This document shows positions 35,738-43,984 of a stretch of 64,000 nucleotides of DNA, one piece after another (the first letter of the stretch is position 1; the number at the start of each line of letters is the position of its first letter). The stretch comes from an uncultured Thermoanaerobaculia bacterium. GTDB taxonomy: Bacteria; Acidobacteriota; Thermoanaerobaculia; Multivoradales; Multivoraceae. Location: positions 4,254,859 through 4,318,858 of the forward strand of contig OX638294.1 of NCBI GenBank assembly GCA_951812325.1, written 5' to 3'. Position numbers and translations under genes: made by a program. The notes beneath the pieces were generated by a model that saw only the letters and a program-made list of their open reading frames with translations, ran no database searches and had not been told where the DNA came from.

Positions 35738-36100
35738 CTACTCTCCGCCGCCGCCGGACTCGCTTGTTCCGGCAGGCGGATTCGCGTCGTCGTCCGAGAC
35801 CTCGAGTTCCAGCGCCAGGCCGTGGCCGTGAGCCGCCTTGACCAGGGCGTGGGCGATGGCGGGACTCGTGAACAGCAGGAACGCGAGGACGAGAATGAGC
35901 TTCAGGGTGACCATGGATACGCCGCCCTGGAACATCAGGCCGAGGAGCATGAGGCCCGCCCCGGCGGTGTCCGTCACCGACGCGGCGTGGGTCCGCTGGT
36001 AGAAGTCCGGGAACCGGTGGAGGCCGATGCCGCCGACGACGCAGAACAGCCCGCCGATCACCAGCAGTGCAGCCGTCGCCACATCGAGGGCGCCGTTCAT
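35738..36100 (-). CDS. mrpG: Na+/H+ antiporter subunit G
   Basis: A 120-residue MnhG protein: GGIGLHRFPDFYQRTHAASV and then DTAGAGLMLLGL (core signature, residues 23-55), a third helix LKLILVLAFLLFTSPAIAH and an acidic Gly/Ser tail. I start it at ATG 36100, which overlaps the mrpF stop; a longer in-frame extension lacks family character. Confidence 0.92.
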   Translation of the reverse strand: MNGALDVATAALLVIGGLFCVVGGIGLHRFPDFYQRTHAASVTDTAGAGLMLLGLMFQGGVSMVTLKLILVLAFLLFTSPAIAHALVKAAHGHGLALELEVSDDDANPPAGTSESGGGGE

Positions 36101-36411
36101 CGGACGTCCGCCTCCCGGTCGTCGATGGAGATGCTGCGGTCGTCCCGAGCGAGGTTGCCGAAGCGTGCGAAGCGCAGCACGGCGAGGGTGCCGGTGAAGT
36201 TGACCAGGGTGTAGACGATGGCCAGATCGAGCCACTCCGGCCGCTCCATCAGGAAGCCGCTGACCGCGATGAGGAGCACCGTCTTGGTGCCGAACATGTT
36301 GACCGCCAGAATGCGGTCGAACACCGTGGGGCCCATCGCGGCACGGGCGAGCGCCAGGAACATCGTCACCACGATCGCGGCCATCGCCGCCAGGTACATC
36401 GGTGCGGCCAT
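36097..36411 (-). CDS. mrpF: Na+/H+ antiporter subunit F
   Basis: A 104-residue MnhF protein with three helices: the core GPTVFDRILAVNMFGTKTVL (residues 27-46) is diagnostic. The start ATG at 36411 overlaps the mrpE stop. Coupled to mrpG by ATGA. Confidence 0.92.
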   Translation of the reverse strand: MAAPMYLAAMAAIVVTMFLALARAAMGPTVFDRILAVNMFGTKTVLLIAVSGFLMERPEWLDLAIVYTLVNFTGTLAVLRFARFGNLARDDRSISIDDREADVR

Positions 36412-36902
36412 CAGCTCGACCGTCCTTCCAGGCGAAGCACGTCGCGGTCCATCGAGCCGTCCACGACGTCCGCCTCGCTCTCCTCGTCGAGCGCGTAGAC
36501 GAGCAGTTCGTCGTTTCGCAGGTCGAGCGTGATCGTTCCGGGCGTGAGGGTGATGAAGTTCGCGTAGAGGACCTGGCCGAAGGCCGTCTCCTGGCTGGCG
36601 GGAACGCGCCGGAGCCGCGGGTGGAGGGCGCTCTTCGGCGCGAAGATCAGCCGCACGACATGGAAGTTCGCCATCGCCACCCTGAACACGAGGACGACGA
36701 GGAAACGTGGCAGGCGCAGCCAGGCGGCCGGGTGAAAGAACTCCCGGTCGCCGCCCGCTTCCCGGTCGAGCGCCAGGTAGAGCCGCCAGACGAACAGGCA
36801 GGAGGCCAGGCCGAAGAGCGGGATCATCCATCCGTCCAGGGTGTAGGGCCCCGACCACGACAGCCAGGCGGCAGCCAGCAGCAGGAGCACGCCCCACCTC
36901 AT
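36411..36902 (-). CDS. mrpE: Na+/H+ antiporter subunit E
   Basis: A 163-residue MnhE protein: two N-terminal helices, then FHVVRLIFAPKSALHPRLRR and NFITLTPGTITLDL, the family signature. First antiporter gene; 33 bases after the lipoprotein stop, so it may share a message with the upstream S9 peptidase and lipoprotein genes. Confidence 0.9.
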   Translation of the reverse strand: MRWGVLLLLAAAWLSWSGPYTLDGWMIPLFGLASCLFVWRLYLALDREAGGDREFFHPAAWLRLPRFLVVLVFRVAMANFHVVRLIFAPKSALHPRLRRVPASQETAFGQVLYANFITLTPGTITLDLRNDELLVYALDEESEADVVDGSMDRDVLRLEGRSS

Positions 36903-36935
36903 GGCCGGCGCACCCGGTTGCTCGAGCGCACTCTC

Positions 36936-37391
36936 CTAGCCGTCCACATAGGACTGCTTCCCCTTGGAAAGGCTCAGCGTCCACTTGCCCGTGGCCCGGA
37001 TCTTCAGCGGATAGACGCCGGGTTCGGGGTTGAAGAACGTTTCGATACCGGACCAGTTGGCCCCGTTCCTGGAGATGTCGAGCGGCGGCCCGATCGCGAA
37101 CAGGCCCTCGTTGCCTTCGACGGTGATGGACGCGGTGTACTCGCCGCCCTCCAGCTGGAACCTGACCACGGCGTTGCCCTCGCCCTCCAGGCAGCCGATG
37201 CCGCAGCTCGTCGGTCTCGGCGGCGGCGCCGGCGGTTTCCAGGTCGGTCGCTCGACGGCGGTCCGGGGCGCCGGTTCGGCCGGCCCTGCGGCCTCCTGCA
37301 CGCACCCGATGGCGGCGAGGACCAGACAGCCGGCGAGCGCGGTGCGCAGCGCAGCCCGGAATCCGACGCCGGGCGGCAGGAGCAGGCTCAC
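36936..37391 (-). CDS. Putative lipoprotein of unknown function
   Basis: A 151-residue protein with a signal peptide and lipobox (LAAIGC, Cys30), a Pro-rich stretch (about residues 37-60) and a C-terminal beta domain with paired cysteines in TSCGIGC. The beta part (VRFQLEGGEYTASITVEGNEG-like, then PLKIRATGKWTLSL) resembles small beta-sandwich binding domains. Its ATG overlaps the S9 peptidase stop, so it is translated with that gene. Confidence 0.7.
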   Translation of the reverse strand: MSLLLPPGVGFRAALRTALAGCLVLAAIGCVQEAAGPAEPAPRTAVERPTWKPPAPPPRPTSCGIGCLEGEGNAVVRFQLEGGEYTASITVEGNEGLFAIGPPLDISRNGANWSGIETFFNPEPGVYPLKIRATGKWTLSLSKGKQSYVDG

Positions 37392-39667
37392 GCGTCGCCG
37401 CCGGTCGATTCGATGTCGCCGTCGCCGCCGGTCGGCCCGGTCTCGCCGCCGCCGTCGCCGCCGTCGTCATCGTCGCCGCCGTCGTCATCGTCGCCGCCGT
37501 CGTCCTCGTCGGCCTTCTCGGCCCACGGCAGGTAGGCCGCGTAGTCGATCTCCTGCGGCGGGGGGGCGCCGCCGGGTCCGCTCAGGTAGTGCTCCATCCA
37601 CCGCAGCGTCCGCAGCATGTAGTCGAAGCGGGCCGCCGAACGGCGGTTGCCGTGCCCTTCGCCGGGGTAGAAGACAAGTCGCACCGGCGCCTGGCCGAGC
37701 GTCTTCAGGTGCCGGTACAGCTCCATCGACTGGCCGGGATGGACCCGTGGATCCTCCTTCCCGTGGAGGATCAGGGTCGGCGTGCGGTTGCGCTCGACGT
37801 AGTAGATCGGACTGCTCTTCGCGAAGTAGTCCCAGTCGTCCCACAGGCGCTTGCGGTGGTGGACGAGGTGCATCTCCTCGGGGATGTCCGTCGTGCCCAT
37901 CTTCGAGATGTTGTTCGAGATGCCGACGAAGGGGATGGCGGCGGCAAAGCGGTCCGAGTAGAAGGTCGTGCCCCAGGCCGAGGCGTAGCCGCCGTAGGAG
38001 CCTCCCGTGATGCCGACCCGGTCGCGGTCGACGAGGCCGATGTCGATCAGGTGGTCGACGGCGGTGACCAGATCCTCGAACTCCTTGCCGGCCGCCGCGG
38101 CCTGGCCGTGCTTGGAGAACTCGACGCCGCGTCCCGTGCTGCCCCGGTAGTTCGGGTAGAAGGCGGCGAAACCGCGCGCCGCGGCGAGTTGGCCGAGGTT
38201 CGAGTAGCTCGTCAGCCAGCCGTTGCTGTAGTGGCTCTCGGGGCCGCCGTGCACGATGAGGATCAACGGGTAGCGCTTGTCCTCTTCGTAGTCGAGCGGG
38301 TAGATGAGAAGGCCTTCGAGTTCGAGACCGTCCGGCGCGGTGTGCCGGATGGGCTCCTGGAGGGCGAGTTCGAGGTCGTCGAGCCAGGGGTTCGAGTTCG
38401 TCATCCGCACCGGCGCCGTTTGCGGGTCCGCCGGGTCGTAGCGGAAGATCTCGCGCGGATGATCGGGGCCTTCCGAGACCAGAGCCAGCGCGCCGCCGCC
38501 CGCGGCTCGACTGAAGCCGAGAGCGATCGGTCCGCCGGGCTCGATCAGCGTCGTCGCCTGACCGTCCACCGAAACCCTCCCGAACGTGCTCCAGACGCCG
38601 ACGGACGCGGTGTAGAGCAGGTGCTCCTCGTCCTCCCACGCGAAGGCGGCGACGTGACCCTCGAGGTCGGGAAGCAGATCGCTCGGTTCGCCGTCGATCG
38701 CCTCCAGCACGATCAGCCGGCCTGCCGCGGGGTCGTTCACGTCGGCGGCGGAGACCGCGGCAATCCGTTCGCCGTCCGGGCTGAAGGCGACCGAGCCGAG
38801 CTTGCCGATCGCGAGGAAGGAACCGGCGACGGAAAGCTCGCCGCCGGCCGGGGCGTCGACGACGACAACGCTCTTGCTGGTGTAGGAGTCGTCGATGAGG
38901 GCGGTCGGCGTGGTCACCGCGGCCAGACGGTCGCCGGTCGGACTCCAGACCACAAAGAGCACGGACCCCTCCACCGTTTCGACCAGGACGGGCTCGGACG
39001 CCTCGTCGCGCCGGTCGGCGTCGAGGGCGGGGACGTCCGCGACCCACAGCCGGGTCAGCGGACGGTCTTCCTCGTAGATCTCCTGGTTGAACCCCTGGTC
39101 GCGGAGCTTCTCCGTGTCCTTGTCCGTCTCCTCGCGGGCCAGGAAGGCGACCCGGCTTCCGTCCGGCGACAGGACGTACGAGCCGATGCCGACCTCGTGC
39201 TCGACCAGCTTGCGGCTCTCGCCGCCGCCGACGGGGATGCCGTAGAGGGCCGACGTCGTGGCCGGTGCCCGGCGGGCCGTGTACAGGATCTCGTCGTTGC
39301 CGCGGAAGGTTGGCCGCCCGATGTTCACCTCGCCCGTGATGTAGGGACGCGACGAGCCGGGTTCGCTCATGTCGAGGACGTGGAGTTCGGTCCAGGACGA
39401 GCCGCTGTCCTCGTCGAGCGGCCGCCGGGGCACGGCGAGCAGGTAGGCGGCGAGGGCGCCGTCGGGCGAGAGTTCGACTGTGCCCACGCTGCGCAGGGTC
39501 GCCACGTGGTGCGGCTCGATCGGGTTCGATTCCTGGGCGGCGAGGCCGGCCGGCGCGAGCAGCGACGCGGCGAGGGCGGCGCAGAGAATGGCGACGACGG
39601 TTGCCCGCGGGCGGCCGTGGCCGACGAGCGCATGCGTTCCGCGGAAACTCTCGGTGTGCCGATTCAT
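37388..39667 (-). CDS. Secreted S9-family peptidase (prolyl oligopeptidase/acylaminoacyl-peptidase type)
   Basis: A 759-residue serine peptidase with a signal peptide (cleavage near LAAQES). Residues about 40-480 are a beta-propeller (repeated LSPDGSRVAF-type blades); about 500-720 are the alpha/beta hydrolase domain with the nucleophile in GGSYGGYAS, Asp in GKEDPRVHPGQS and His in GEGHGNRR. The C-terminus has an unusual Asp/Gly repeat tail (EDDGGDDDDGGDDDDGG). The start ATG 39667 follows AGGAGAG. It would cleave short peptides outside the cytoplasm. Confidence 0.92.
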   Translation of the reverse strand: MNRHTESFRGTHALVGHGRPRATVVAILCAALAASLLAPAGLAAQESNPIEPHHVATLRSVGTVELSPDGALAAYLLAVPRRPLDEDSGSSWTELHVLDMSEPGSSRPYITGEVNIGRPTFRGNDEILYTARRAPATTSALYGIPVGGGESRKLVEHEVGIGSYVLSPDGSRVAFLAREETDKDTEKLRDQGFNQEIYEEDRPLTRLWVADVPALDADRRDEASEPVLVETVEGSVLFVVWSPTGDRLAAVTTPTALIDDSYTSKSVVVVDAPAGGELSVAGSFLAIGKLGSVAFSPDGERIAAVSAADVNDPAAGRLIVLEAIDGEPSDLLPDLEGHVAAFAWEDEEHLLYTASVGVWSTFGRVSVDGQATTLIEPGGPIALGFSRAAGGGALALVSEGPDHPREIFRYDPADPQTAPVRMTNSNPWLDDLELALQEPIRHTAPDGLELEGLLIYPLDYEEDKRYPLILIVHGGPESHYSNGWLTSYSNLGQLAAARGFAAFYPNYRGSTGRGVEFSKHGQAAAAGKEFEDLVTAVDHLIDIGLVDRDRVGITGGSYGGYASAWGTTFYSDRFAAAIPFVGISNNISKMGTTDIPEEMHLVHHRKRLWDDWDYFAKSSPIYYVERNRTPTLILHGKEDPRVHPGQSMELYRHLKTLGQAPVRLVFYPGEGHGNRRSAARFDYMLRTLRWMEHYLSGPGGAPPPQEIDYAAYLPWAEKADEDDGGDDDDGGDDDDGGDGGGETGPTGGDGDIESTGGDA

Positions 39668-39679
39668 GGGCGCTCTCCT

Positions 39680-39777
39680 GTCACGGGTCTCTGTGGAGCC
39701 ACTGGTTTCCATGGGGTCACTGGTTTTCATGGGGTCACTGGTTTCCGTGAGGTCACGGGTTTCTCTGAAGTCACTGG
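39680..39777. repeat. 18-bp tandem repeat, 5.4 units
   Basis: Five 18-base units start at 39680, 39698, 39716, 39734 and 39752, then a partial unit from 39770. The consensus is GTCACTGGTTTCCATGGG. The array fills the gap between the PfkB kinase stop (inside the partial last unit) and the S9 peptidase ribosome site, so it may alter mRNA structure or spacing there. No coding role in either direction is apparent. Confidence 0.9.
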
Positions 39778-40832
39778 GCGGCTTGCAGTCGCTGTTGGGT
39801 TTCGCGTTGCCCTTGATGACCGATCGCGGTCAGTCGTTCCCGAATGTCCGGCGACAGTTTGACGCCGAGATGAGTGATCGTATCGGCGGCCATCGCGATG
39901 CCGATCTCGCAGCAGGTGCGGACCGGCAGATCGCGCAGCAGGCCGTAGAGGAAGCCGGCGGCGAAGCAGTCGCCGGCGCCGGTCGTGTCGACCACTTCGA
40001 CCCGGTGGGCGCGCACGTGGTGGACCTCCTCGCCCCGGTGCACCCAGGCCCCGCGGACGCCGTCTTTTACCGCGACCACCTCGATCGTCTTGCCGAGTTC
40101 ACGGGCCGCGGCCTCGGGCGCCAGGCCGGTCATCATGCGCGCCTCCTCGGCGTTGGCGAAGAGGATGTCGAAACCGTGTTCCTTGTGGCGCAGCAGGTGG
40201 TCTTTTGACCGGCCGACGGCGAACGGATCGGCGAGGTCGATGGCCAGCCTGGCGCCGGCCTCGCGGGCGACCTCGATCGCGTGCTCGATCGCGTCGATCT
40301 GGTTCGGCGTGTCCCAGATGTAGCCGGTGGTGAAGAAGATGCTCGACCGCCGGATGTCGTCTTCGGGTACGTGCTCGGCGCGATACTGGCGGCAGACGCC
40401 GAGGTGCGTGTTCATCGTCCGCTCGCCGTCGGGCGTGACCAGGACGACCGAAGTTCCGGTCACGCCGTCGATGTGGGCCAGGCGGTTGCGCACCCGGCTC
40501 GCCTCGAGGCCGTGCTCGAACAGTCGGCCCGTGTCGTCGTTGGCGACCGCTGAGCTGTAGCTGGCGGTTACGCCGAGCAGGGAGGCGGCGCGCAGCACGT
40601 TGGCGCAGGACCCGCCGGCCTCGATCTCGGGCTGCAGGACTTCGCCGTCGCCGCCCCGGACGTGGTCGAGGATCGCGTTCTGCTCGTCGGCGGAAACAAG
40701 CTTCATGATCCCCTTGTCGAGGCCCATCTCGTCCAGGTGCCGGTCGTCGACCCGCACGAGAAGATCGAGGATCGCGTTCTCGATTCCGGTGATCTCCAGG
40801 TCGACGGCGCCTGCGCTCGAAGGTCTCGCCAC
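39771..40832 (-). CDS. PfkB-family carbohydrate/nucleoside kinase (adenosine-kinase-like)
   Basis: A 353-residue ribokinase-fold protein: GGSCANVLRAASLLG at about 73-87, the catalytic loop DTTGAGDCFAAGFLYGL at about 285-301 and DLADPFAV in the middle. By length and GNPLLD-like N-terminus (GIENAILDLL) it is closest to adenosine kinase-type members, so the substrate may be a nucleoside. GTG start at 40832, seven bases after the stop of the acyl-CoA-synthetase-like gene. Its stop lies inside the 18-bp repeat array. Confidence 0.88.
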   Translation of the reverse strand: MARPSSAGAVDLEITGIENAILDLLVRVDDRHLDEMGLDKGIMKLVSADEQNAILDHVRGGDGEVLQPEIEAGGSCANVLRAASLLGVTASYSSAVANDDTGRLFEHGLEASRVRNRLAHIDGVTGTSVVLVTPDGERTMNTHLGVCRQYRAEHVPEDDIRRSSIFFTTGYIWDTPNQIDAIEHAIEVAREAGARLAIDLADPFAVGRSKDHLLRHKEHGFDILFANAEEARMMTGLAPEAAARELGKTIEVVAVKDGVRGAWVHRGEEVHHVRAHRVEVVDTTGAGDCFAAGFLYGLLRDLPVRTCCEIGIAMAADTITHLGVKLSPDIRERLTAIGHQGQRETQQRLQAAQ

Positions 40833-40838
40833 CGGCTG

Positions 40839-42371
40839 CTAGGCGTCTCCCCAGCGTTCCTTGACCGCGGCTCGGTCGACCTCGCCCTGGTCCGAGCGGG
40901 GCAGTTCGCTGGTGAAGATGACGTCGCGCGGGCGCTTGAACCGGGCGATGCTCGATCCGACGTGCTCGCGCACGGCTTCCTGGTCGAGACCGGCTTCGGG
41001 CTCCGCTTCGACAACCGCACGGATCGCCTCGCCCCAGCGGTCGTCGCTGACCCCGAACACGCAGGCGGCGCGGACGGTGTCCAGTTCGAGGATCGCAGCC
41101 TCGACCTCGGCCGGATAGACGTTCTCGCCGCCCGGCTTGATCAGCTCCTTCTCGGGCTTGCGGGCGACGTAGAAGAGGTTGCCCTCTTCGTCGAAACGGC
41201 CGACGTCGCCGGTGTGGTGCCAGCCGCCCCGGAAGGTGTGGGCGGTGACGTCGGGCTGGCCGTCGTAACCGAGGAACACGAGCGGCCCGCGAACGACGAT
41301 CTCTCCGTCCTCGCCGGCGGGCACTTCGCGTTCGTCGTCGTCGACCAGGCGTACGCTGCATAGCTCGGCTGCCTTGCCGGCGCAGCCCAGACGCTCGCGC
41401 GCGTTCTGGATCGTGACGAAGCCGCTGGTCTCGCACTGCCCGAAGCCGGCCCAGAACGTGGCGTCGGTCTCCTGGTGAAGCCGCTCCATTGTCGCCGGCG
41501 CGTCGAGGCCGGTCACGTGCCGGAGGCTGGGCAGGCGGCTGTCGGCCTCGGCCGCCGCGTCGAGCAGGGTGGTGAGCACCGGCGGAAAGTCGCTGATCAT
41601 CGTGATCCTGTGGCGGTCGATCAGCTCGACGGCCCGGGCGGGGTCGTACCTTGCCGTGATCACGTTCGCGCCGCCGGCGTGCAGAACGCTCAGCATGTGG
41701 CCGAGCGCGGCGATGTGAAAGAGCGGCAGGGCGACGAGGTTGCGGTCCGTGCCACCTAACCCGAGCGAAGCGATTTCCTGCAGGTTGGCCCAGACCAGGT
41801 TCGAGTGACTGAGCAGGGCGCCTCGCGGAATCACGTCGACGGCGGCGGTCGCGATGACCGCGAACGGTTCGTCCGCCGCCACTTCGGGGCGCGGCAGCGT
41901 TCTGCCCGCGTCTGCGCCGGCGTAGAGCGAGTCGAGCGATCCGTAGCCCGAGGCCGGGTCGTCGCCGAACTGGAACCAGTGCGGGATCGCGTCGTCGCCG
42001 GGTCCGCCCGGTACGGCGTCCAGGAAGTCGCCGCCGACGATGAAGGCTCGCGGCTTCGTCCGTTCGCGGATCAAGAGCTCGATCTCGCTCGGCTGCAGCC
42101 GCCAGTTGACCGGATAGACCACGATCCCCTGGCGGGCGCAGGCAAAGTAGAGCTCGACGTACGCCGCCGAGTTCTGGGCCAGGACGGCGAGCCGGTCGCC
42201 AGCGACAAGGCCGAGACCGTCGAGGCCAGCGGCAAGCGCGTCCACCCGGCTGCGCAGCTCGGCGAAGCTCCGCTCCTCGCCGTCCTCGGTGACCAGGGCG
42301 AGCCGGCCGCCGAACGCCGTCGCGTTACGGACGAGAACGTCGTAGAGCGTGAAGTTCTGAACGCTGGACAC
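40839..42371 (-). CDS. AMP-binding (acyl-CoA synthetase-like) protein with degenerate catalytic loops
   Basis: A 510-residue ANL-superfamily protein, GTG start. Many core motifs are kept: GFGQCETSG, WHHTGDVGRFDEEG and KELIKPGGENVYP. But the phosphate-binding loop (TSGTTGxPKG in active enzymes) reads IATAAVDVIPRG at about residues 173-184, and the C-terminal catalytic lysine motif reads QGEVDR with Glu497 in place of Lys. Adenylation is therefore doubtful; it may be a ligand-binding pseudoenzyme or catalyse only the thioester half-reaction. It is followed directly by the PfkB gene. Confidence 0.85.
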   Translation of the reverse strand: MSSVQNFTLYDVLVRNATAFGGRLALVTEDGEERSFAELRSRVDALAAGLDGLGLVAGDRLAVLAQNSAAYVELYFACARQGIVVYPVNWRLQPSEIELLIRERTKPRAFIVGGDFLDAVPGGPGDDAIPHWFQFGDDPASGYGSLDSLYAGADAGRTLPRPEVAADEPFAVIATAAVDVIPRGALLSHSNLVWANLQEIASLGLGGTDRNLVALPLFHIAALGHMLSVLHAGGANVITARYDPARAVELIDRHRITMISDFPPVLTTLLDAAAEADSRLPSLRHVTGLDAPATMERLHQETDATFWAGFGQCETSGFVTIQNARERLGCAGKAAELCSVRLVDDDEREVPAGEDGEIVVRGPLVFLGYDGQPDVTAHTFRGGWHHTGDVGRFDEEGNLFYVARKPEKELIKPGGENVYPAEVEAAILELDTVRAACVFGVSDDRWGEAIRAVVEAEPEAGLDQEAVREHVGSSIARFKRPRDVIFTSELPRSDQGEVDRAAVKERWGDA

Positions 42372-42442
42372 GGTGGAGCAGGCTTTCCGGTGAACCGACC
42401 GGCGCGCACTTTATCAACCGAAACCGCCGCTACACTCCGCTC

Positions 42443-43513
42443 ATGCCCATGCGACGAGGTCGTCCGATTGTTCTGCTCGCGTTTTTCTTGGCCGCGACGA
42501 CGCCCGCCCACGCCTGGAACGACTTCGGCCATGAGCTCATTGCCCGGATCGCCTGGCAGGAGCTGGCGCCGGAGGTCCGCAGCCGGGTTCTCGCCCTGTT
42601 CCGGGAAGCGCCGCGTGACAGCCTGATGCACTGCATCGATCTCAACCAGGATTCTCGTTCTGGCTGCGGCCGCTTCGCCTACCGACTCGGTGATGCCGAA
42701 ACCCCGGAAGACGGCAACCGCATCCTGTTCGAGCGCGCCGCCTACTGGCCGGATCTCGCGCGCCAGCTCGAGAAGTACAACCGGCCGACCTGGCACTACA
42801 TCGGCTGGACCTGGCGCCAGGGCGCCGATGGAACCGCTCACGATACCGACCTGCCCGTGCCCGAGCCGAACGCCGTGAGCCAGTTGCTCGAACTGGCGCT
42901 ATCCGTTGCCGACACCTCCGGCCGGCCGGACAAGCGCGCCATCCACCTTGCCTGGATCTTCCACCTTGTCGGCGACATCCACCAGCCCCTCCACGCTGCC
43001 TCGCGCGTGACCGAGCGGCGGGACGAGCGGGAAGGCGACCGCGGCGGCAACGGCTTCCGTCTGGACGAGTGGAACCGCAACCTCCACGCCTTCTGGGACG
43101 GCGCCCTGGACGGCCCGTTCCGGGCCGGGATCCGGCAGCAGGCGCTTGCCGAGCTCGGCTCCCGAGCCAACCGGCAACCGGCAACCGAAGGGTTCTGGGG
43201 AGCCTTCGGCGAACTCCGCGACCGCGAGTACGAAGCCCTGAAGGACCGGGTCGCCGAGGAGATCCGCTCACGCCACCCTCTCGACGACGCGACTCGCGCC
43301 GAGCTCAAGTCGGGTGATTTCGAGGCCTGGGCCGGCGAGTCGAACCGGATCGTCCGCACGTCTCTCTATCCACCCGAGTTGACGCGCGGCGAGGCGCCGT
43401 CACCCGCCTACGCCGACGTGGCGTACGAAACCTCCCTCAGGCGCGCCGCCCTGGCCGGCTACCGCCTCGCCGATCTGCTCCGGCAGATGCTCGGCGCCGA
43501 CGACCTACGCTGA
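42443..43513 (+). CDS. Secreted S1/P1-family zinc nuclease
   Basis: A 356-residue protein with a signal peptide that ends just before Trp25, the N-terminal zinc ligand of mature S1/P1 nucleases (AWNDFGHELIARIA). Other ligand motifs follow: CIDLNQD, WHYIGW, AIHLAWIFHLVGDIHQPLH and GNGFRLDEWNRNLHAFWDGALD (in parts). It degrades single-stranded RNA/DNA and 3'-nucleotides for phosphate and nucleoside supply. A TACACT box lies six bases before the ATG and there is no Shine-Dalgarno, so the mRNA may be leaderless. Confidence 0.92.
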   Translation: MPMRRGRPIVLLAFFLAATTPAHAWNDFGHELIARIAWQELAPEVRSRVLALFREAPRDSLMHCIDLNQDSRSGCGRFAYRLGDAETPEDGNRILFERAAYWPDLARQLEKYNRPTWHYIGWTWRQGADGTAHDTDLPVPEPNAVSQLLELALSVADTSGRPDKRAIHLAWIFHLVGDIHQPLHAASRVTERRDEREGDRGGNGFRLDEWNRNLHAFWDGALDGPFRAGIRQQALAELGSRANRQPATEGFWGAFGELRDREYEALKDRVAEEIRSRHPLDDATRAELKSGDFEAWAGESNRIVRTSLYPPELTRGEAPSPAYADVAYETSLRRAALAGYRLADLLRQMLGADDLR

Positions 43514-43618
43514 TTGCCGTTCGGTCGCCGCCCTGGCCGTGGGCGAGCGATGTTTGTCGCCTGTTGGGCGACGATAGAGCGACCGCGGTTGCGCTGGCAT
43601 GTTGGTGGCGCCAGTGAT

Positions 43619-43657
43619 CGTTCACGATGAACGACTTGTTCGCGATGAACGAACAAG
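43619..43657. promoter_or_regulatory. Paired palindromic repeats, possible operator
   Basis: GTTCACGATGAACGA (43620-43634) and GTTCGCGATGAACGA (43638-43652) are near-identical repeats 18 bases apart. CTTGTTCG (43635-43642) and CGAACAAG (43650-43657) form a perfect 8-bp inverted repeat. The arrangement looks like a two-site operator or a hairpin. The next plus-strand sequence has GGAGGAG, but no convincing gene follows. Confidence 0.45.
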
Positions 43658-43873
43658 ACGGAGGAGACCCATAGTGAGGAGAGTGTTGATGCCGGTCGAC
43701 GCGGCCGGCAAGACCTTCGCCTGGTGGTCGGCGCCCGTCGAGACCGGAAGCTGCGGCTCCTGGTCGCCCGGAGGAAACTGGTCGATGAAGCCCCGGATCG
43801 ACTCGACGAGTTGGTCCGGGGCGAGTTCGGCGCCGCTGGCCTCGATGCGTCGCCGCCTGGGCGCGGCATCCAT
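43622..43873 (-). CDS. Small hypothetical protein or gene remnant
   Basis: An 83-residue minus-strand frame with strong G/C third positions over about 50 codons (GAELAPDQLVESIRGFIDQF, then PPGDQEPQLPVSTGADHQAK). It lies downstream of the BNR-protein gene on the same strand and ends in the palindromic repeats. The last 12 codons lose the coding bias, so the frame may be the start of a truncated gene. No family recognised. The rest of 43514-43984 shows nothing else. Confidence 0.3.
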   Translation of the reverse strand: MDAAPRRRRIEASGAELAPDQLVESIRGFIDQFPPGDQEPQLPVSTGADHQAKVLPAASTGINTLLTMGLLRLVRSSRTSRSS

Positions 43874-43984
43874 GCGGCGTCCGCTATGGCTGGACGAACG
43901 CATGGAGTGCGACGCACGTGGCCTGGAACGCGCCACGCAGGCAGATCGGCTCGAAGCGGGGCGCAGGTCCGGATGCGGTCAGGG

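Noticed and set aside
37589..39862. A 757-residue plus-strand frame
   Set aside because: It is antisense to the S9 peptidase, whose propeller blades and catalytic triad are unmistakable.
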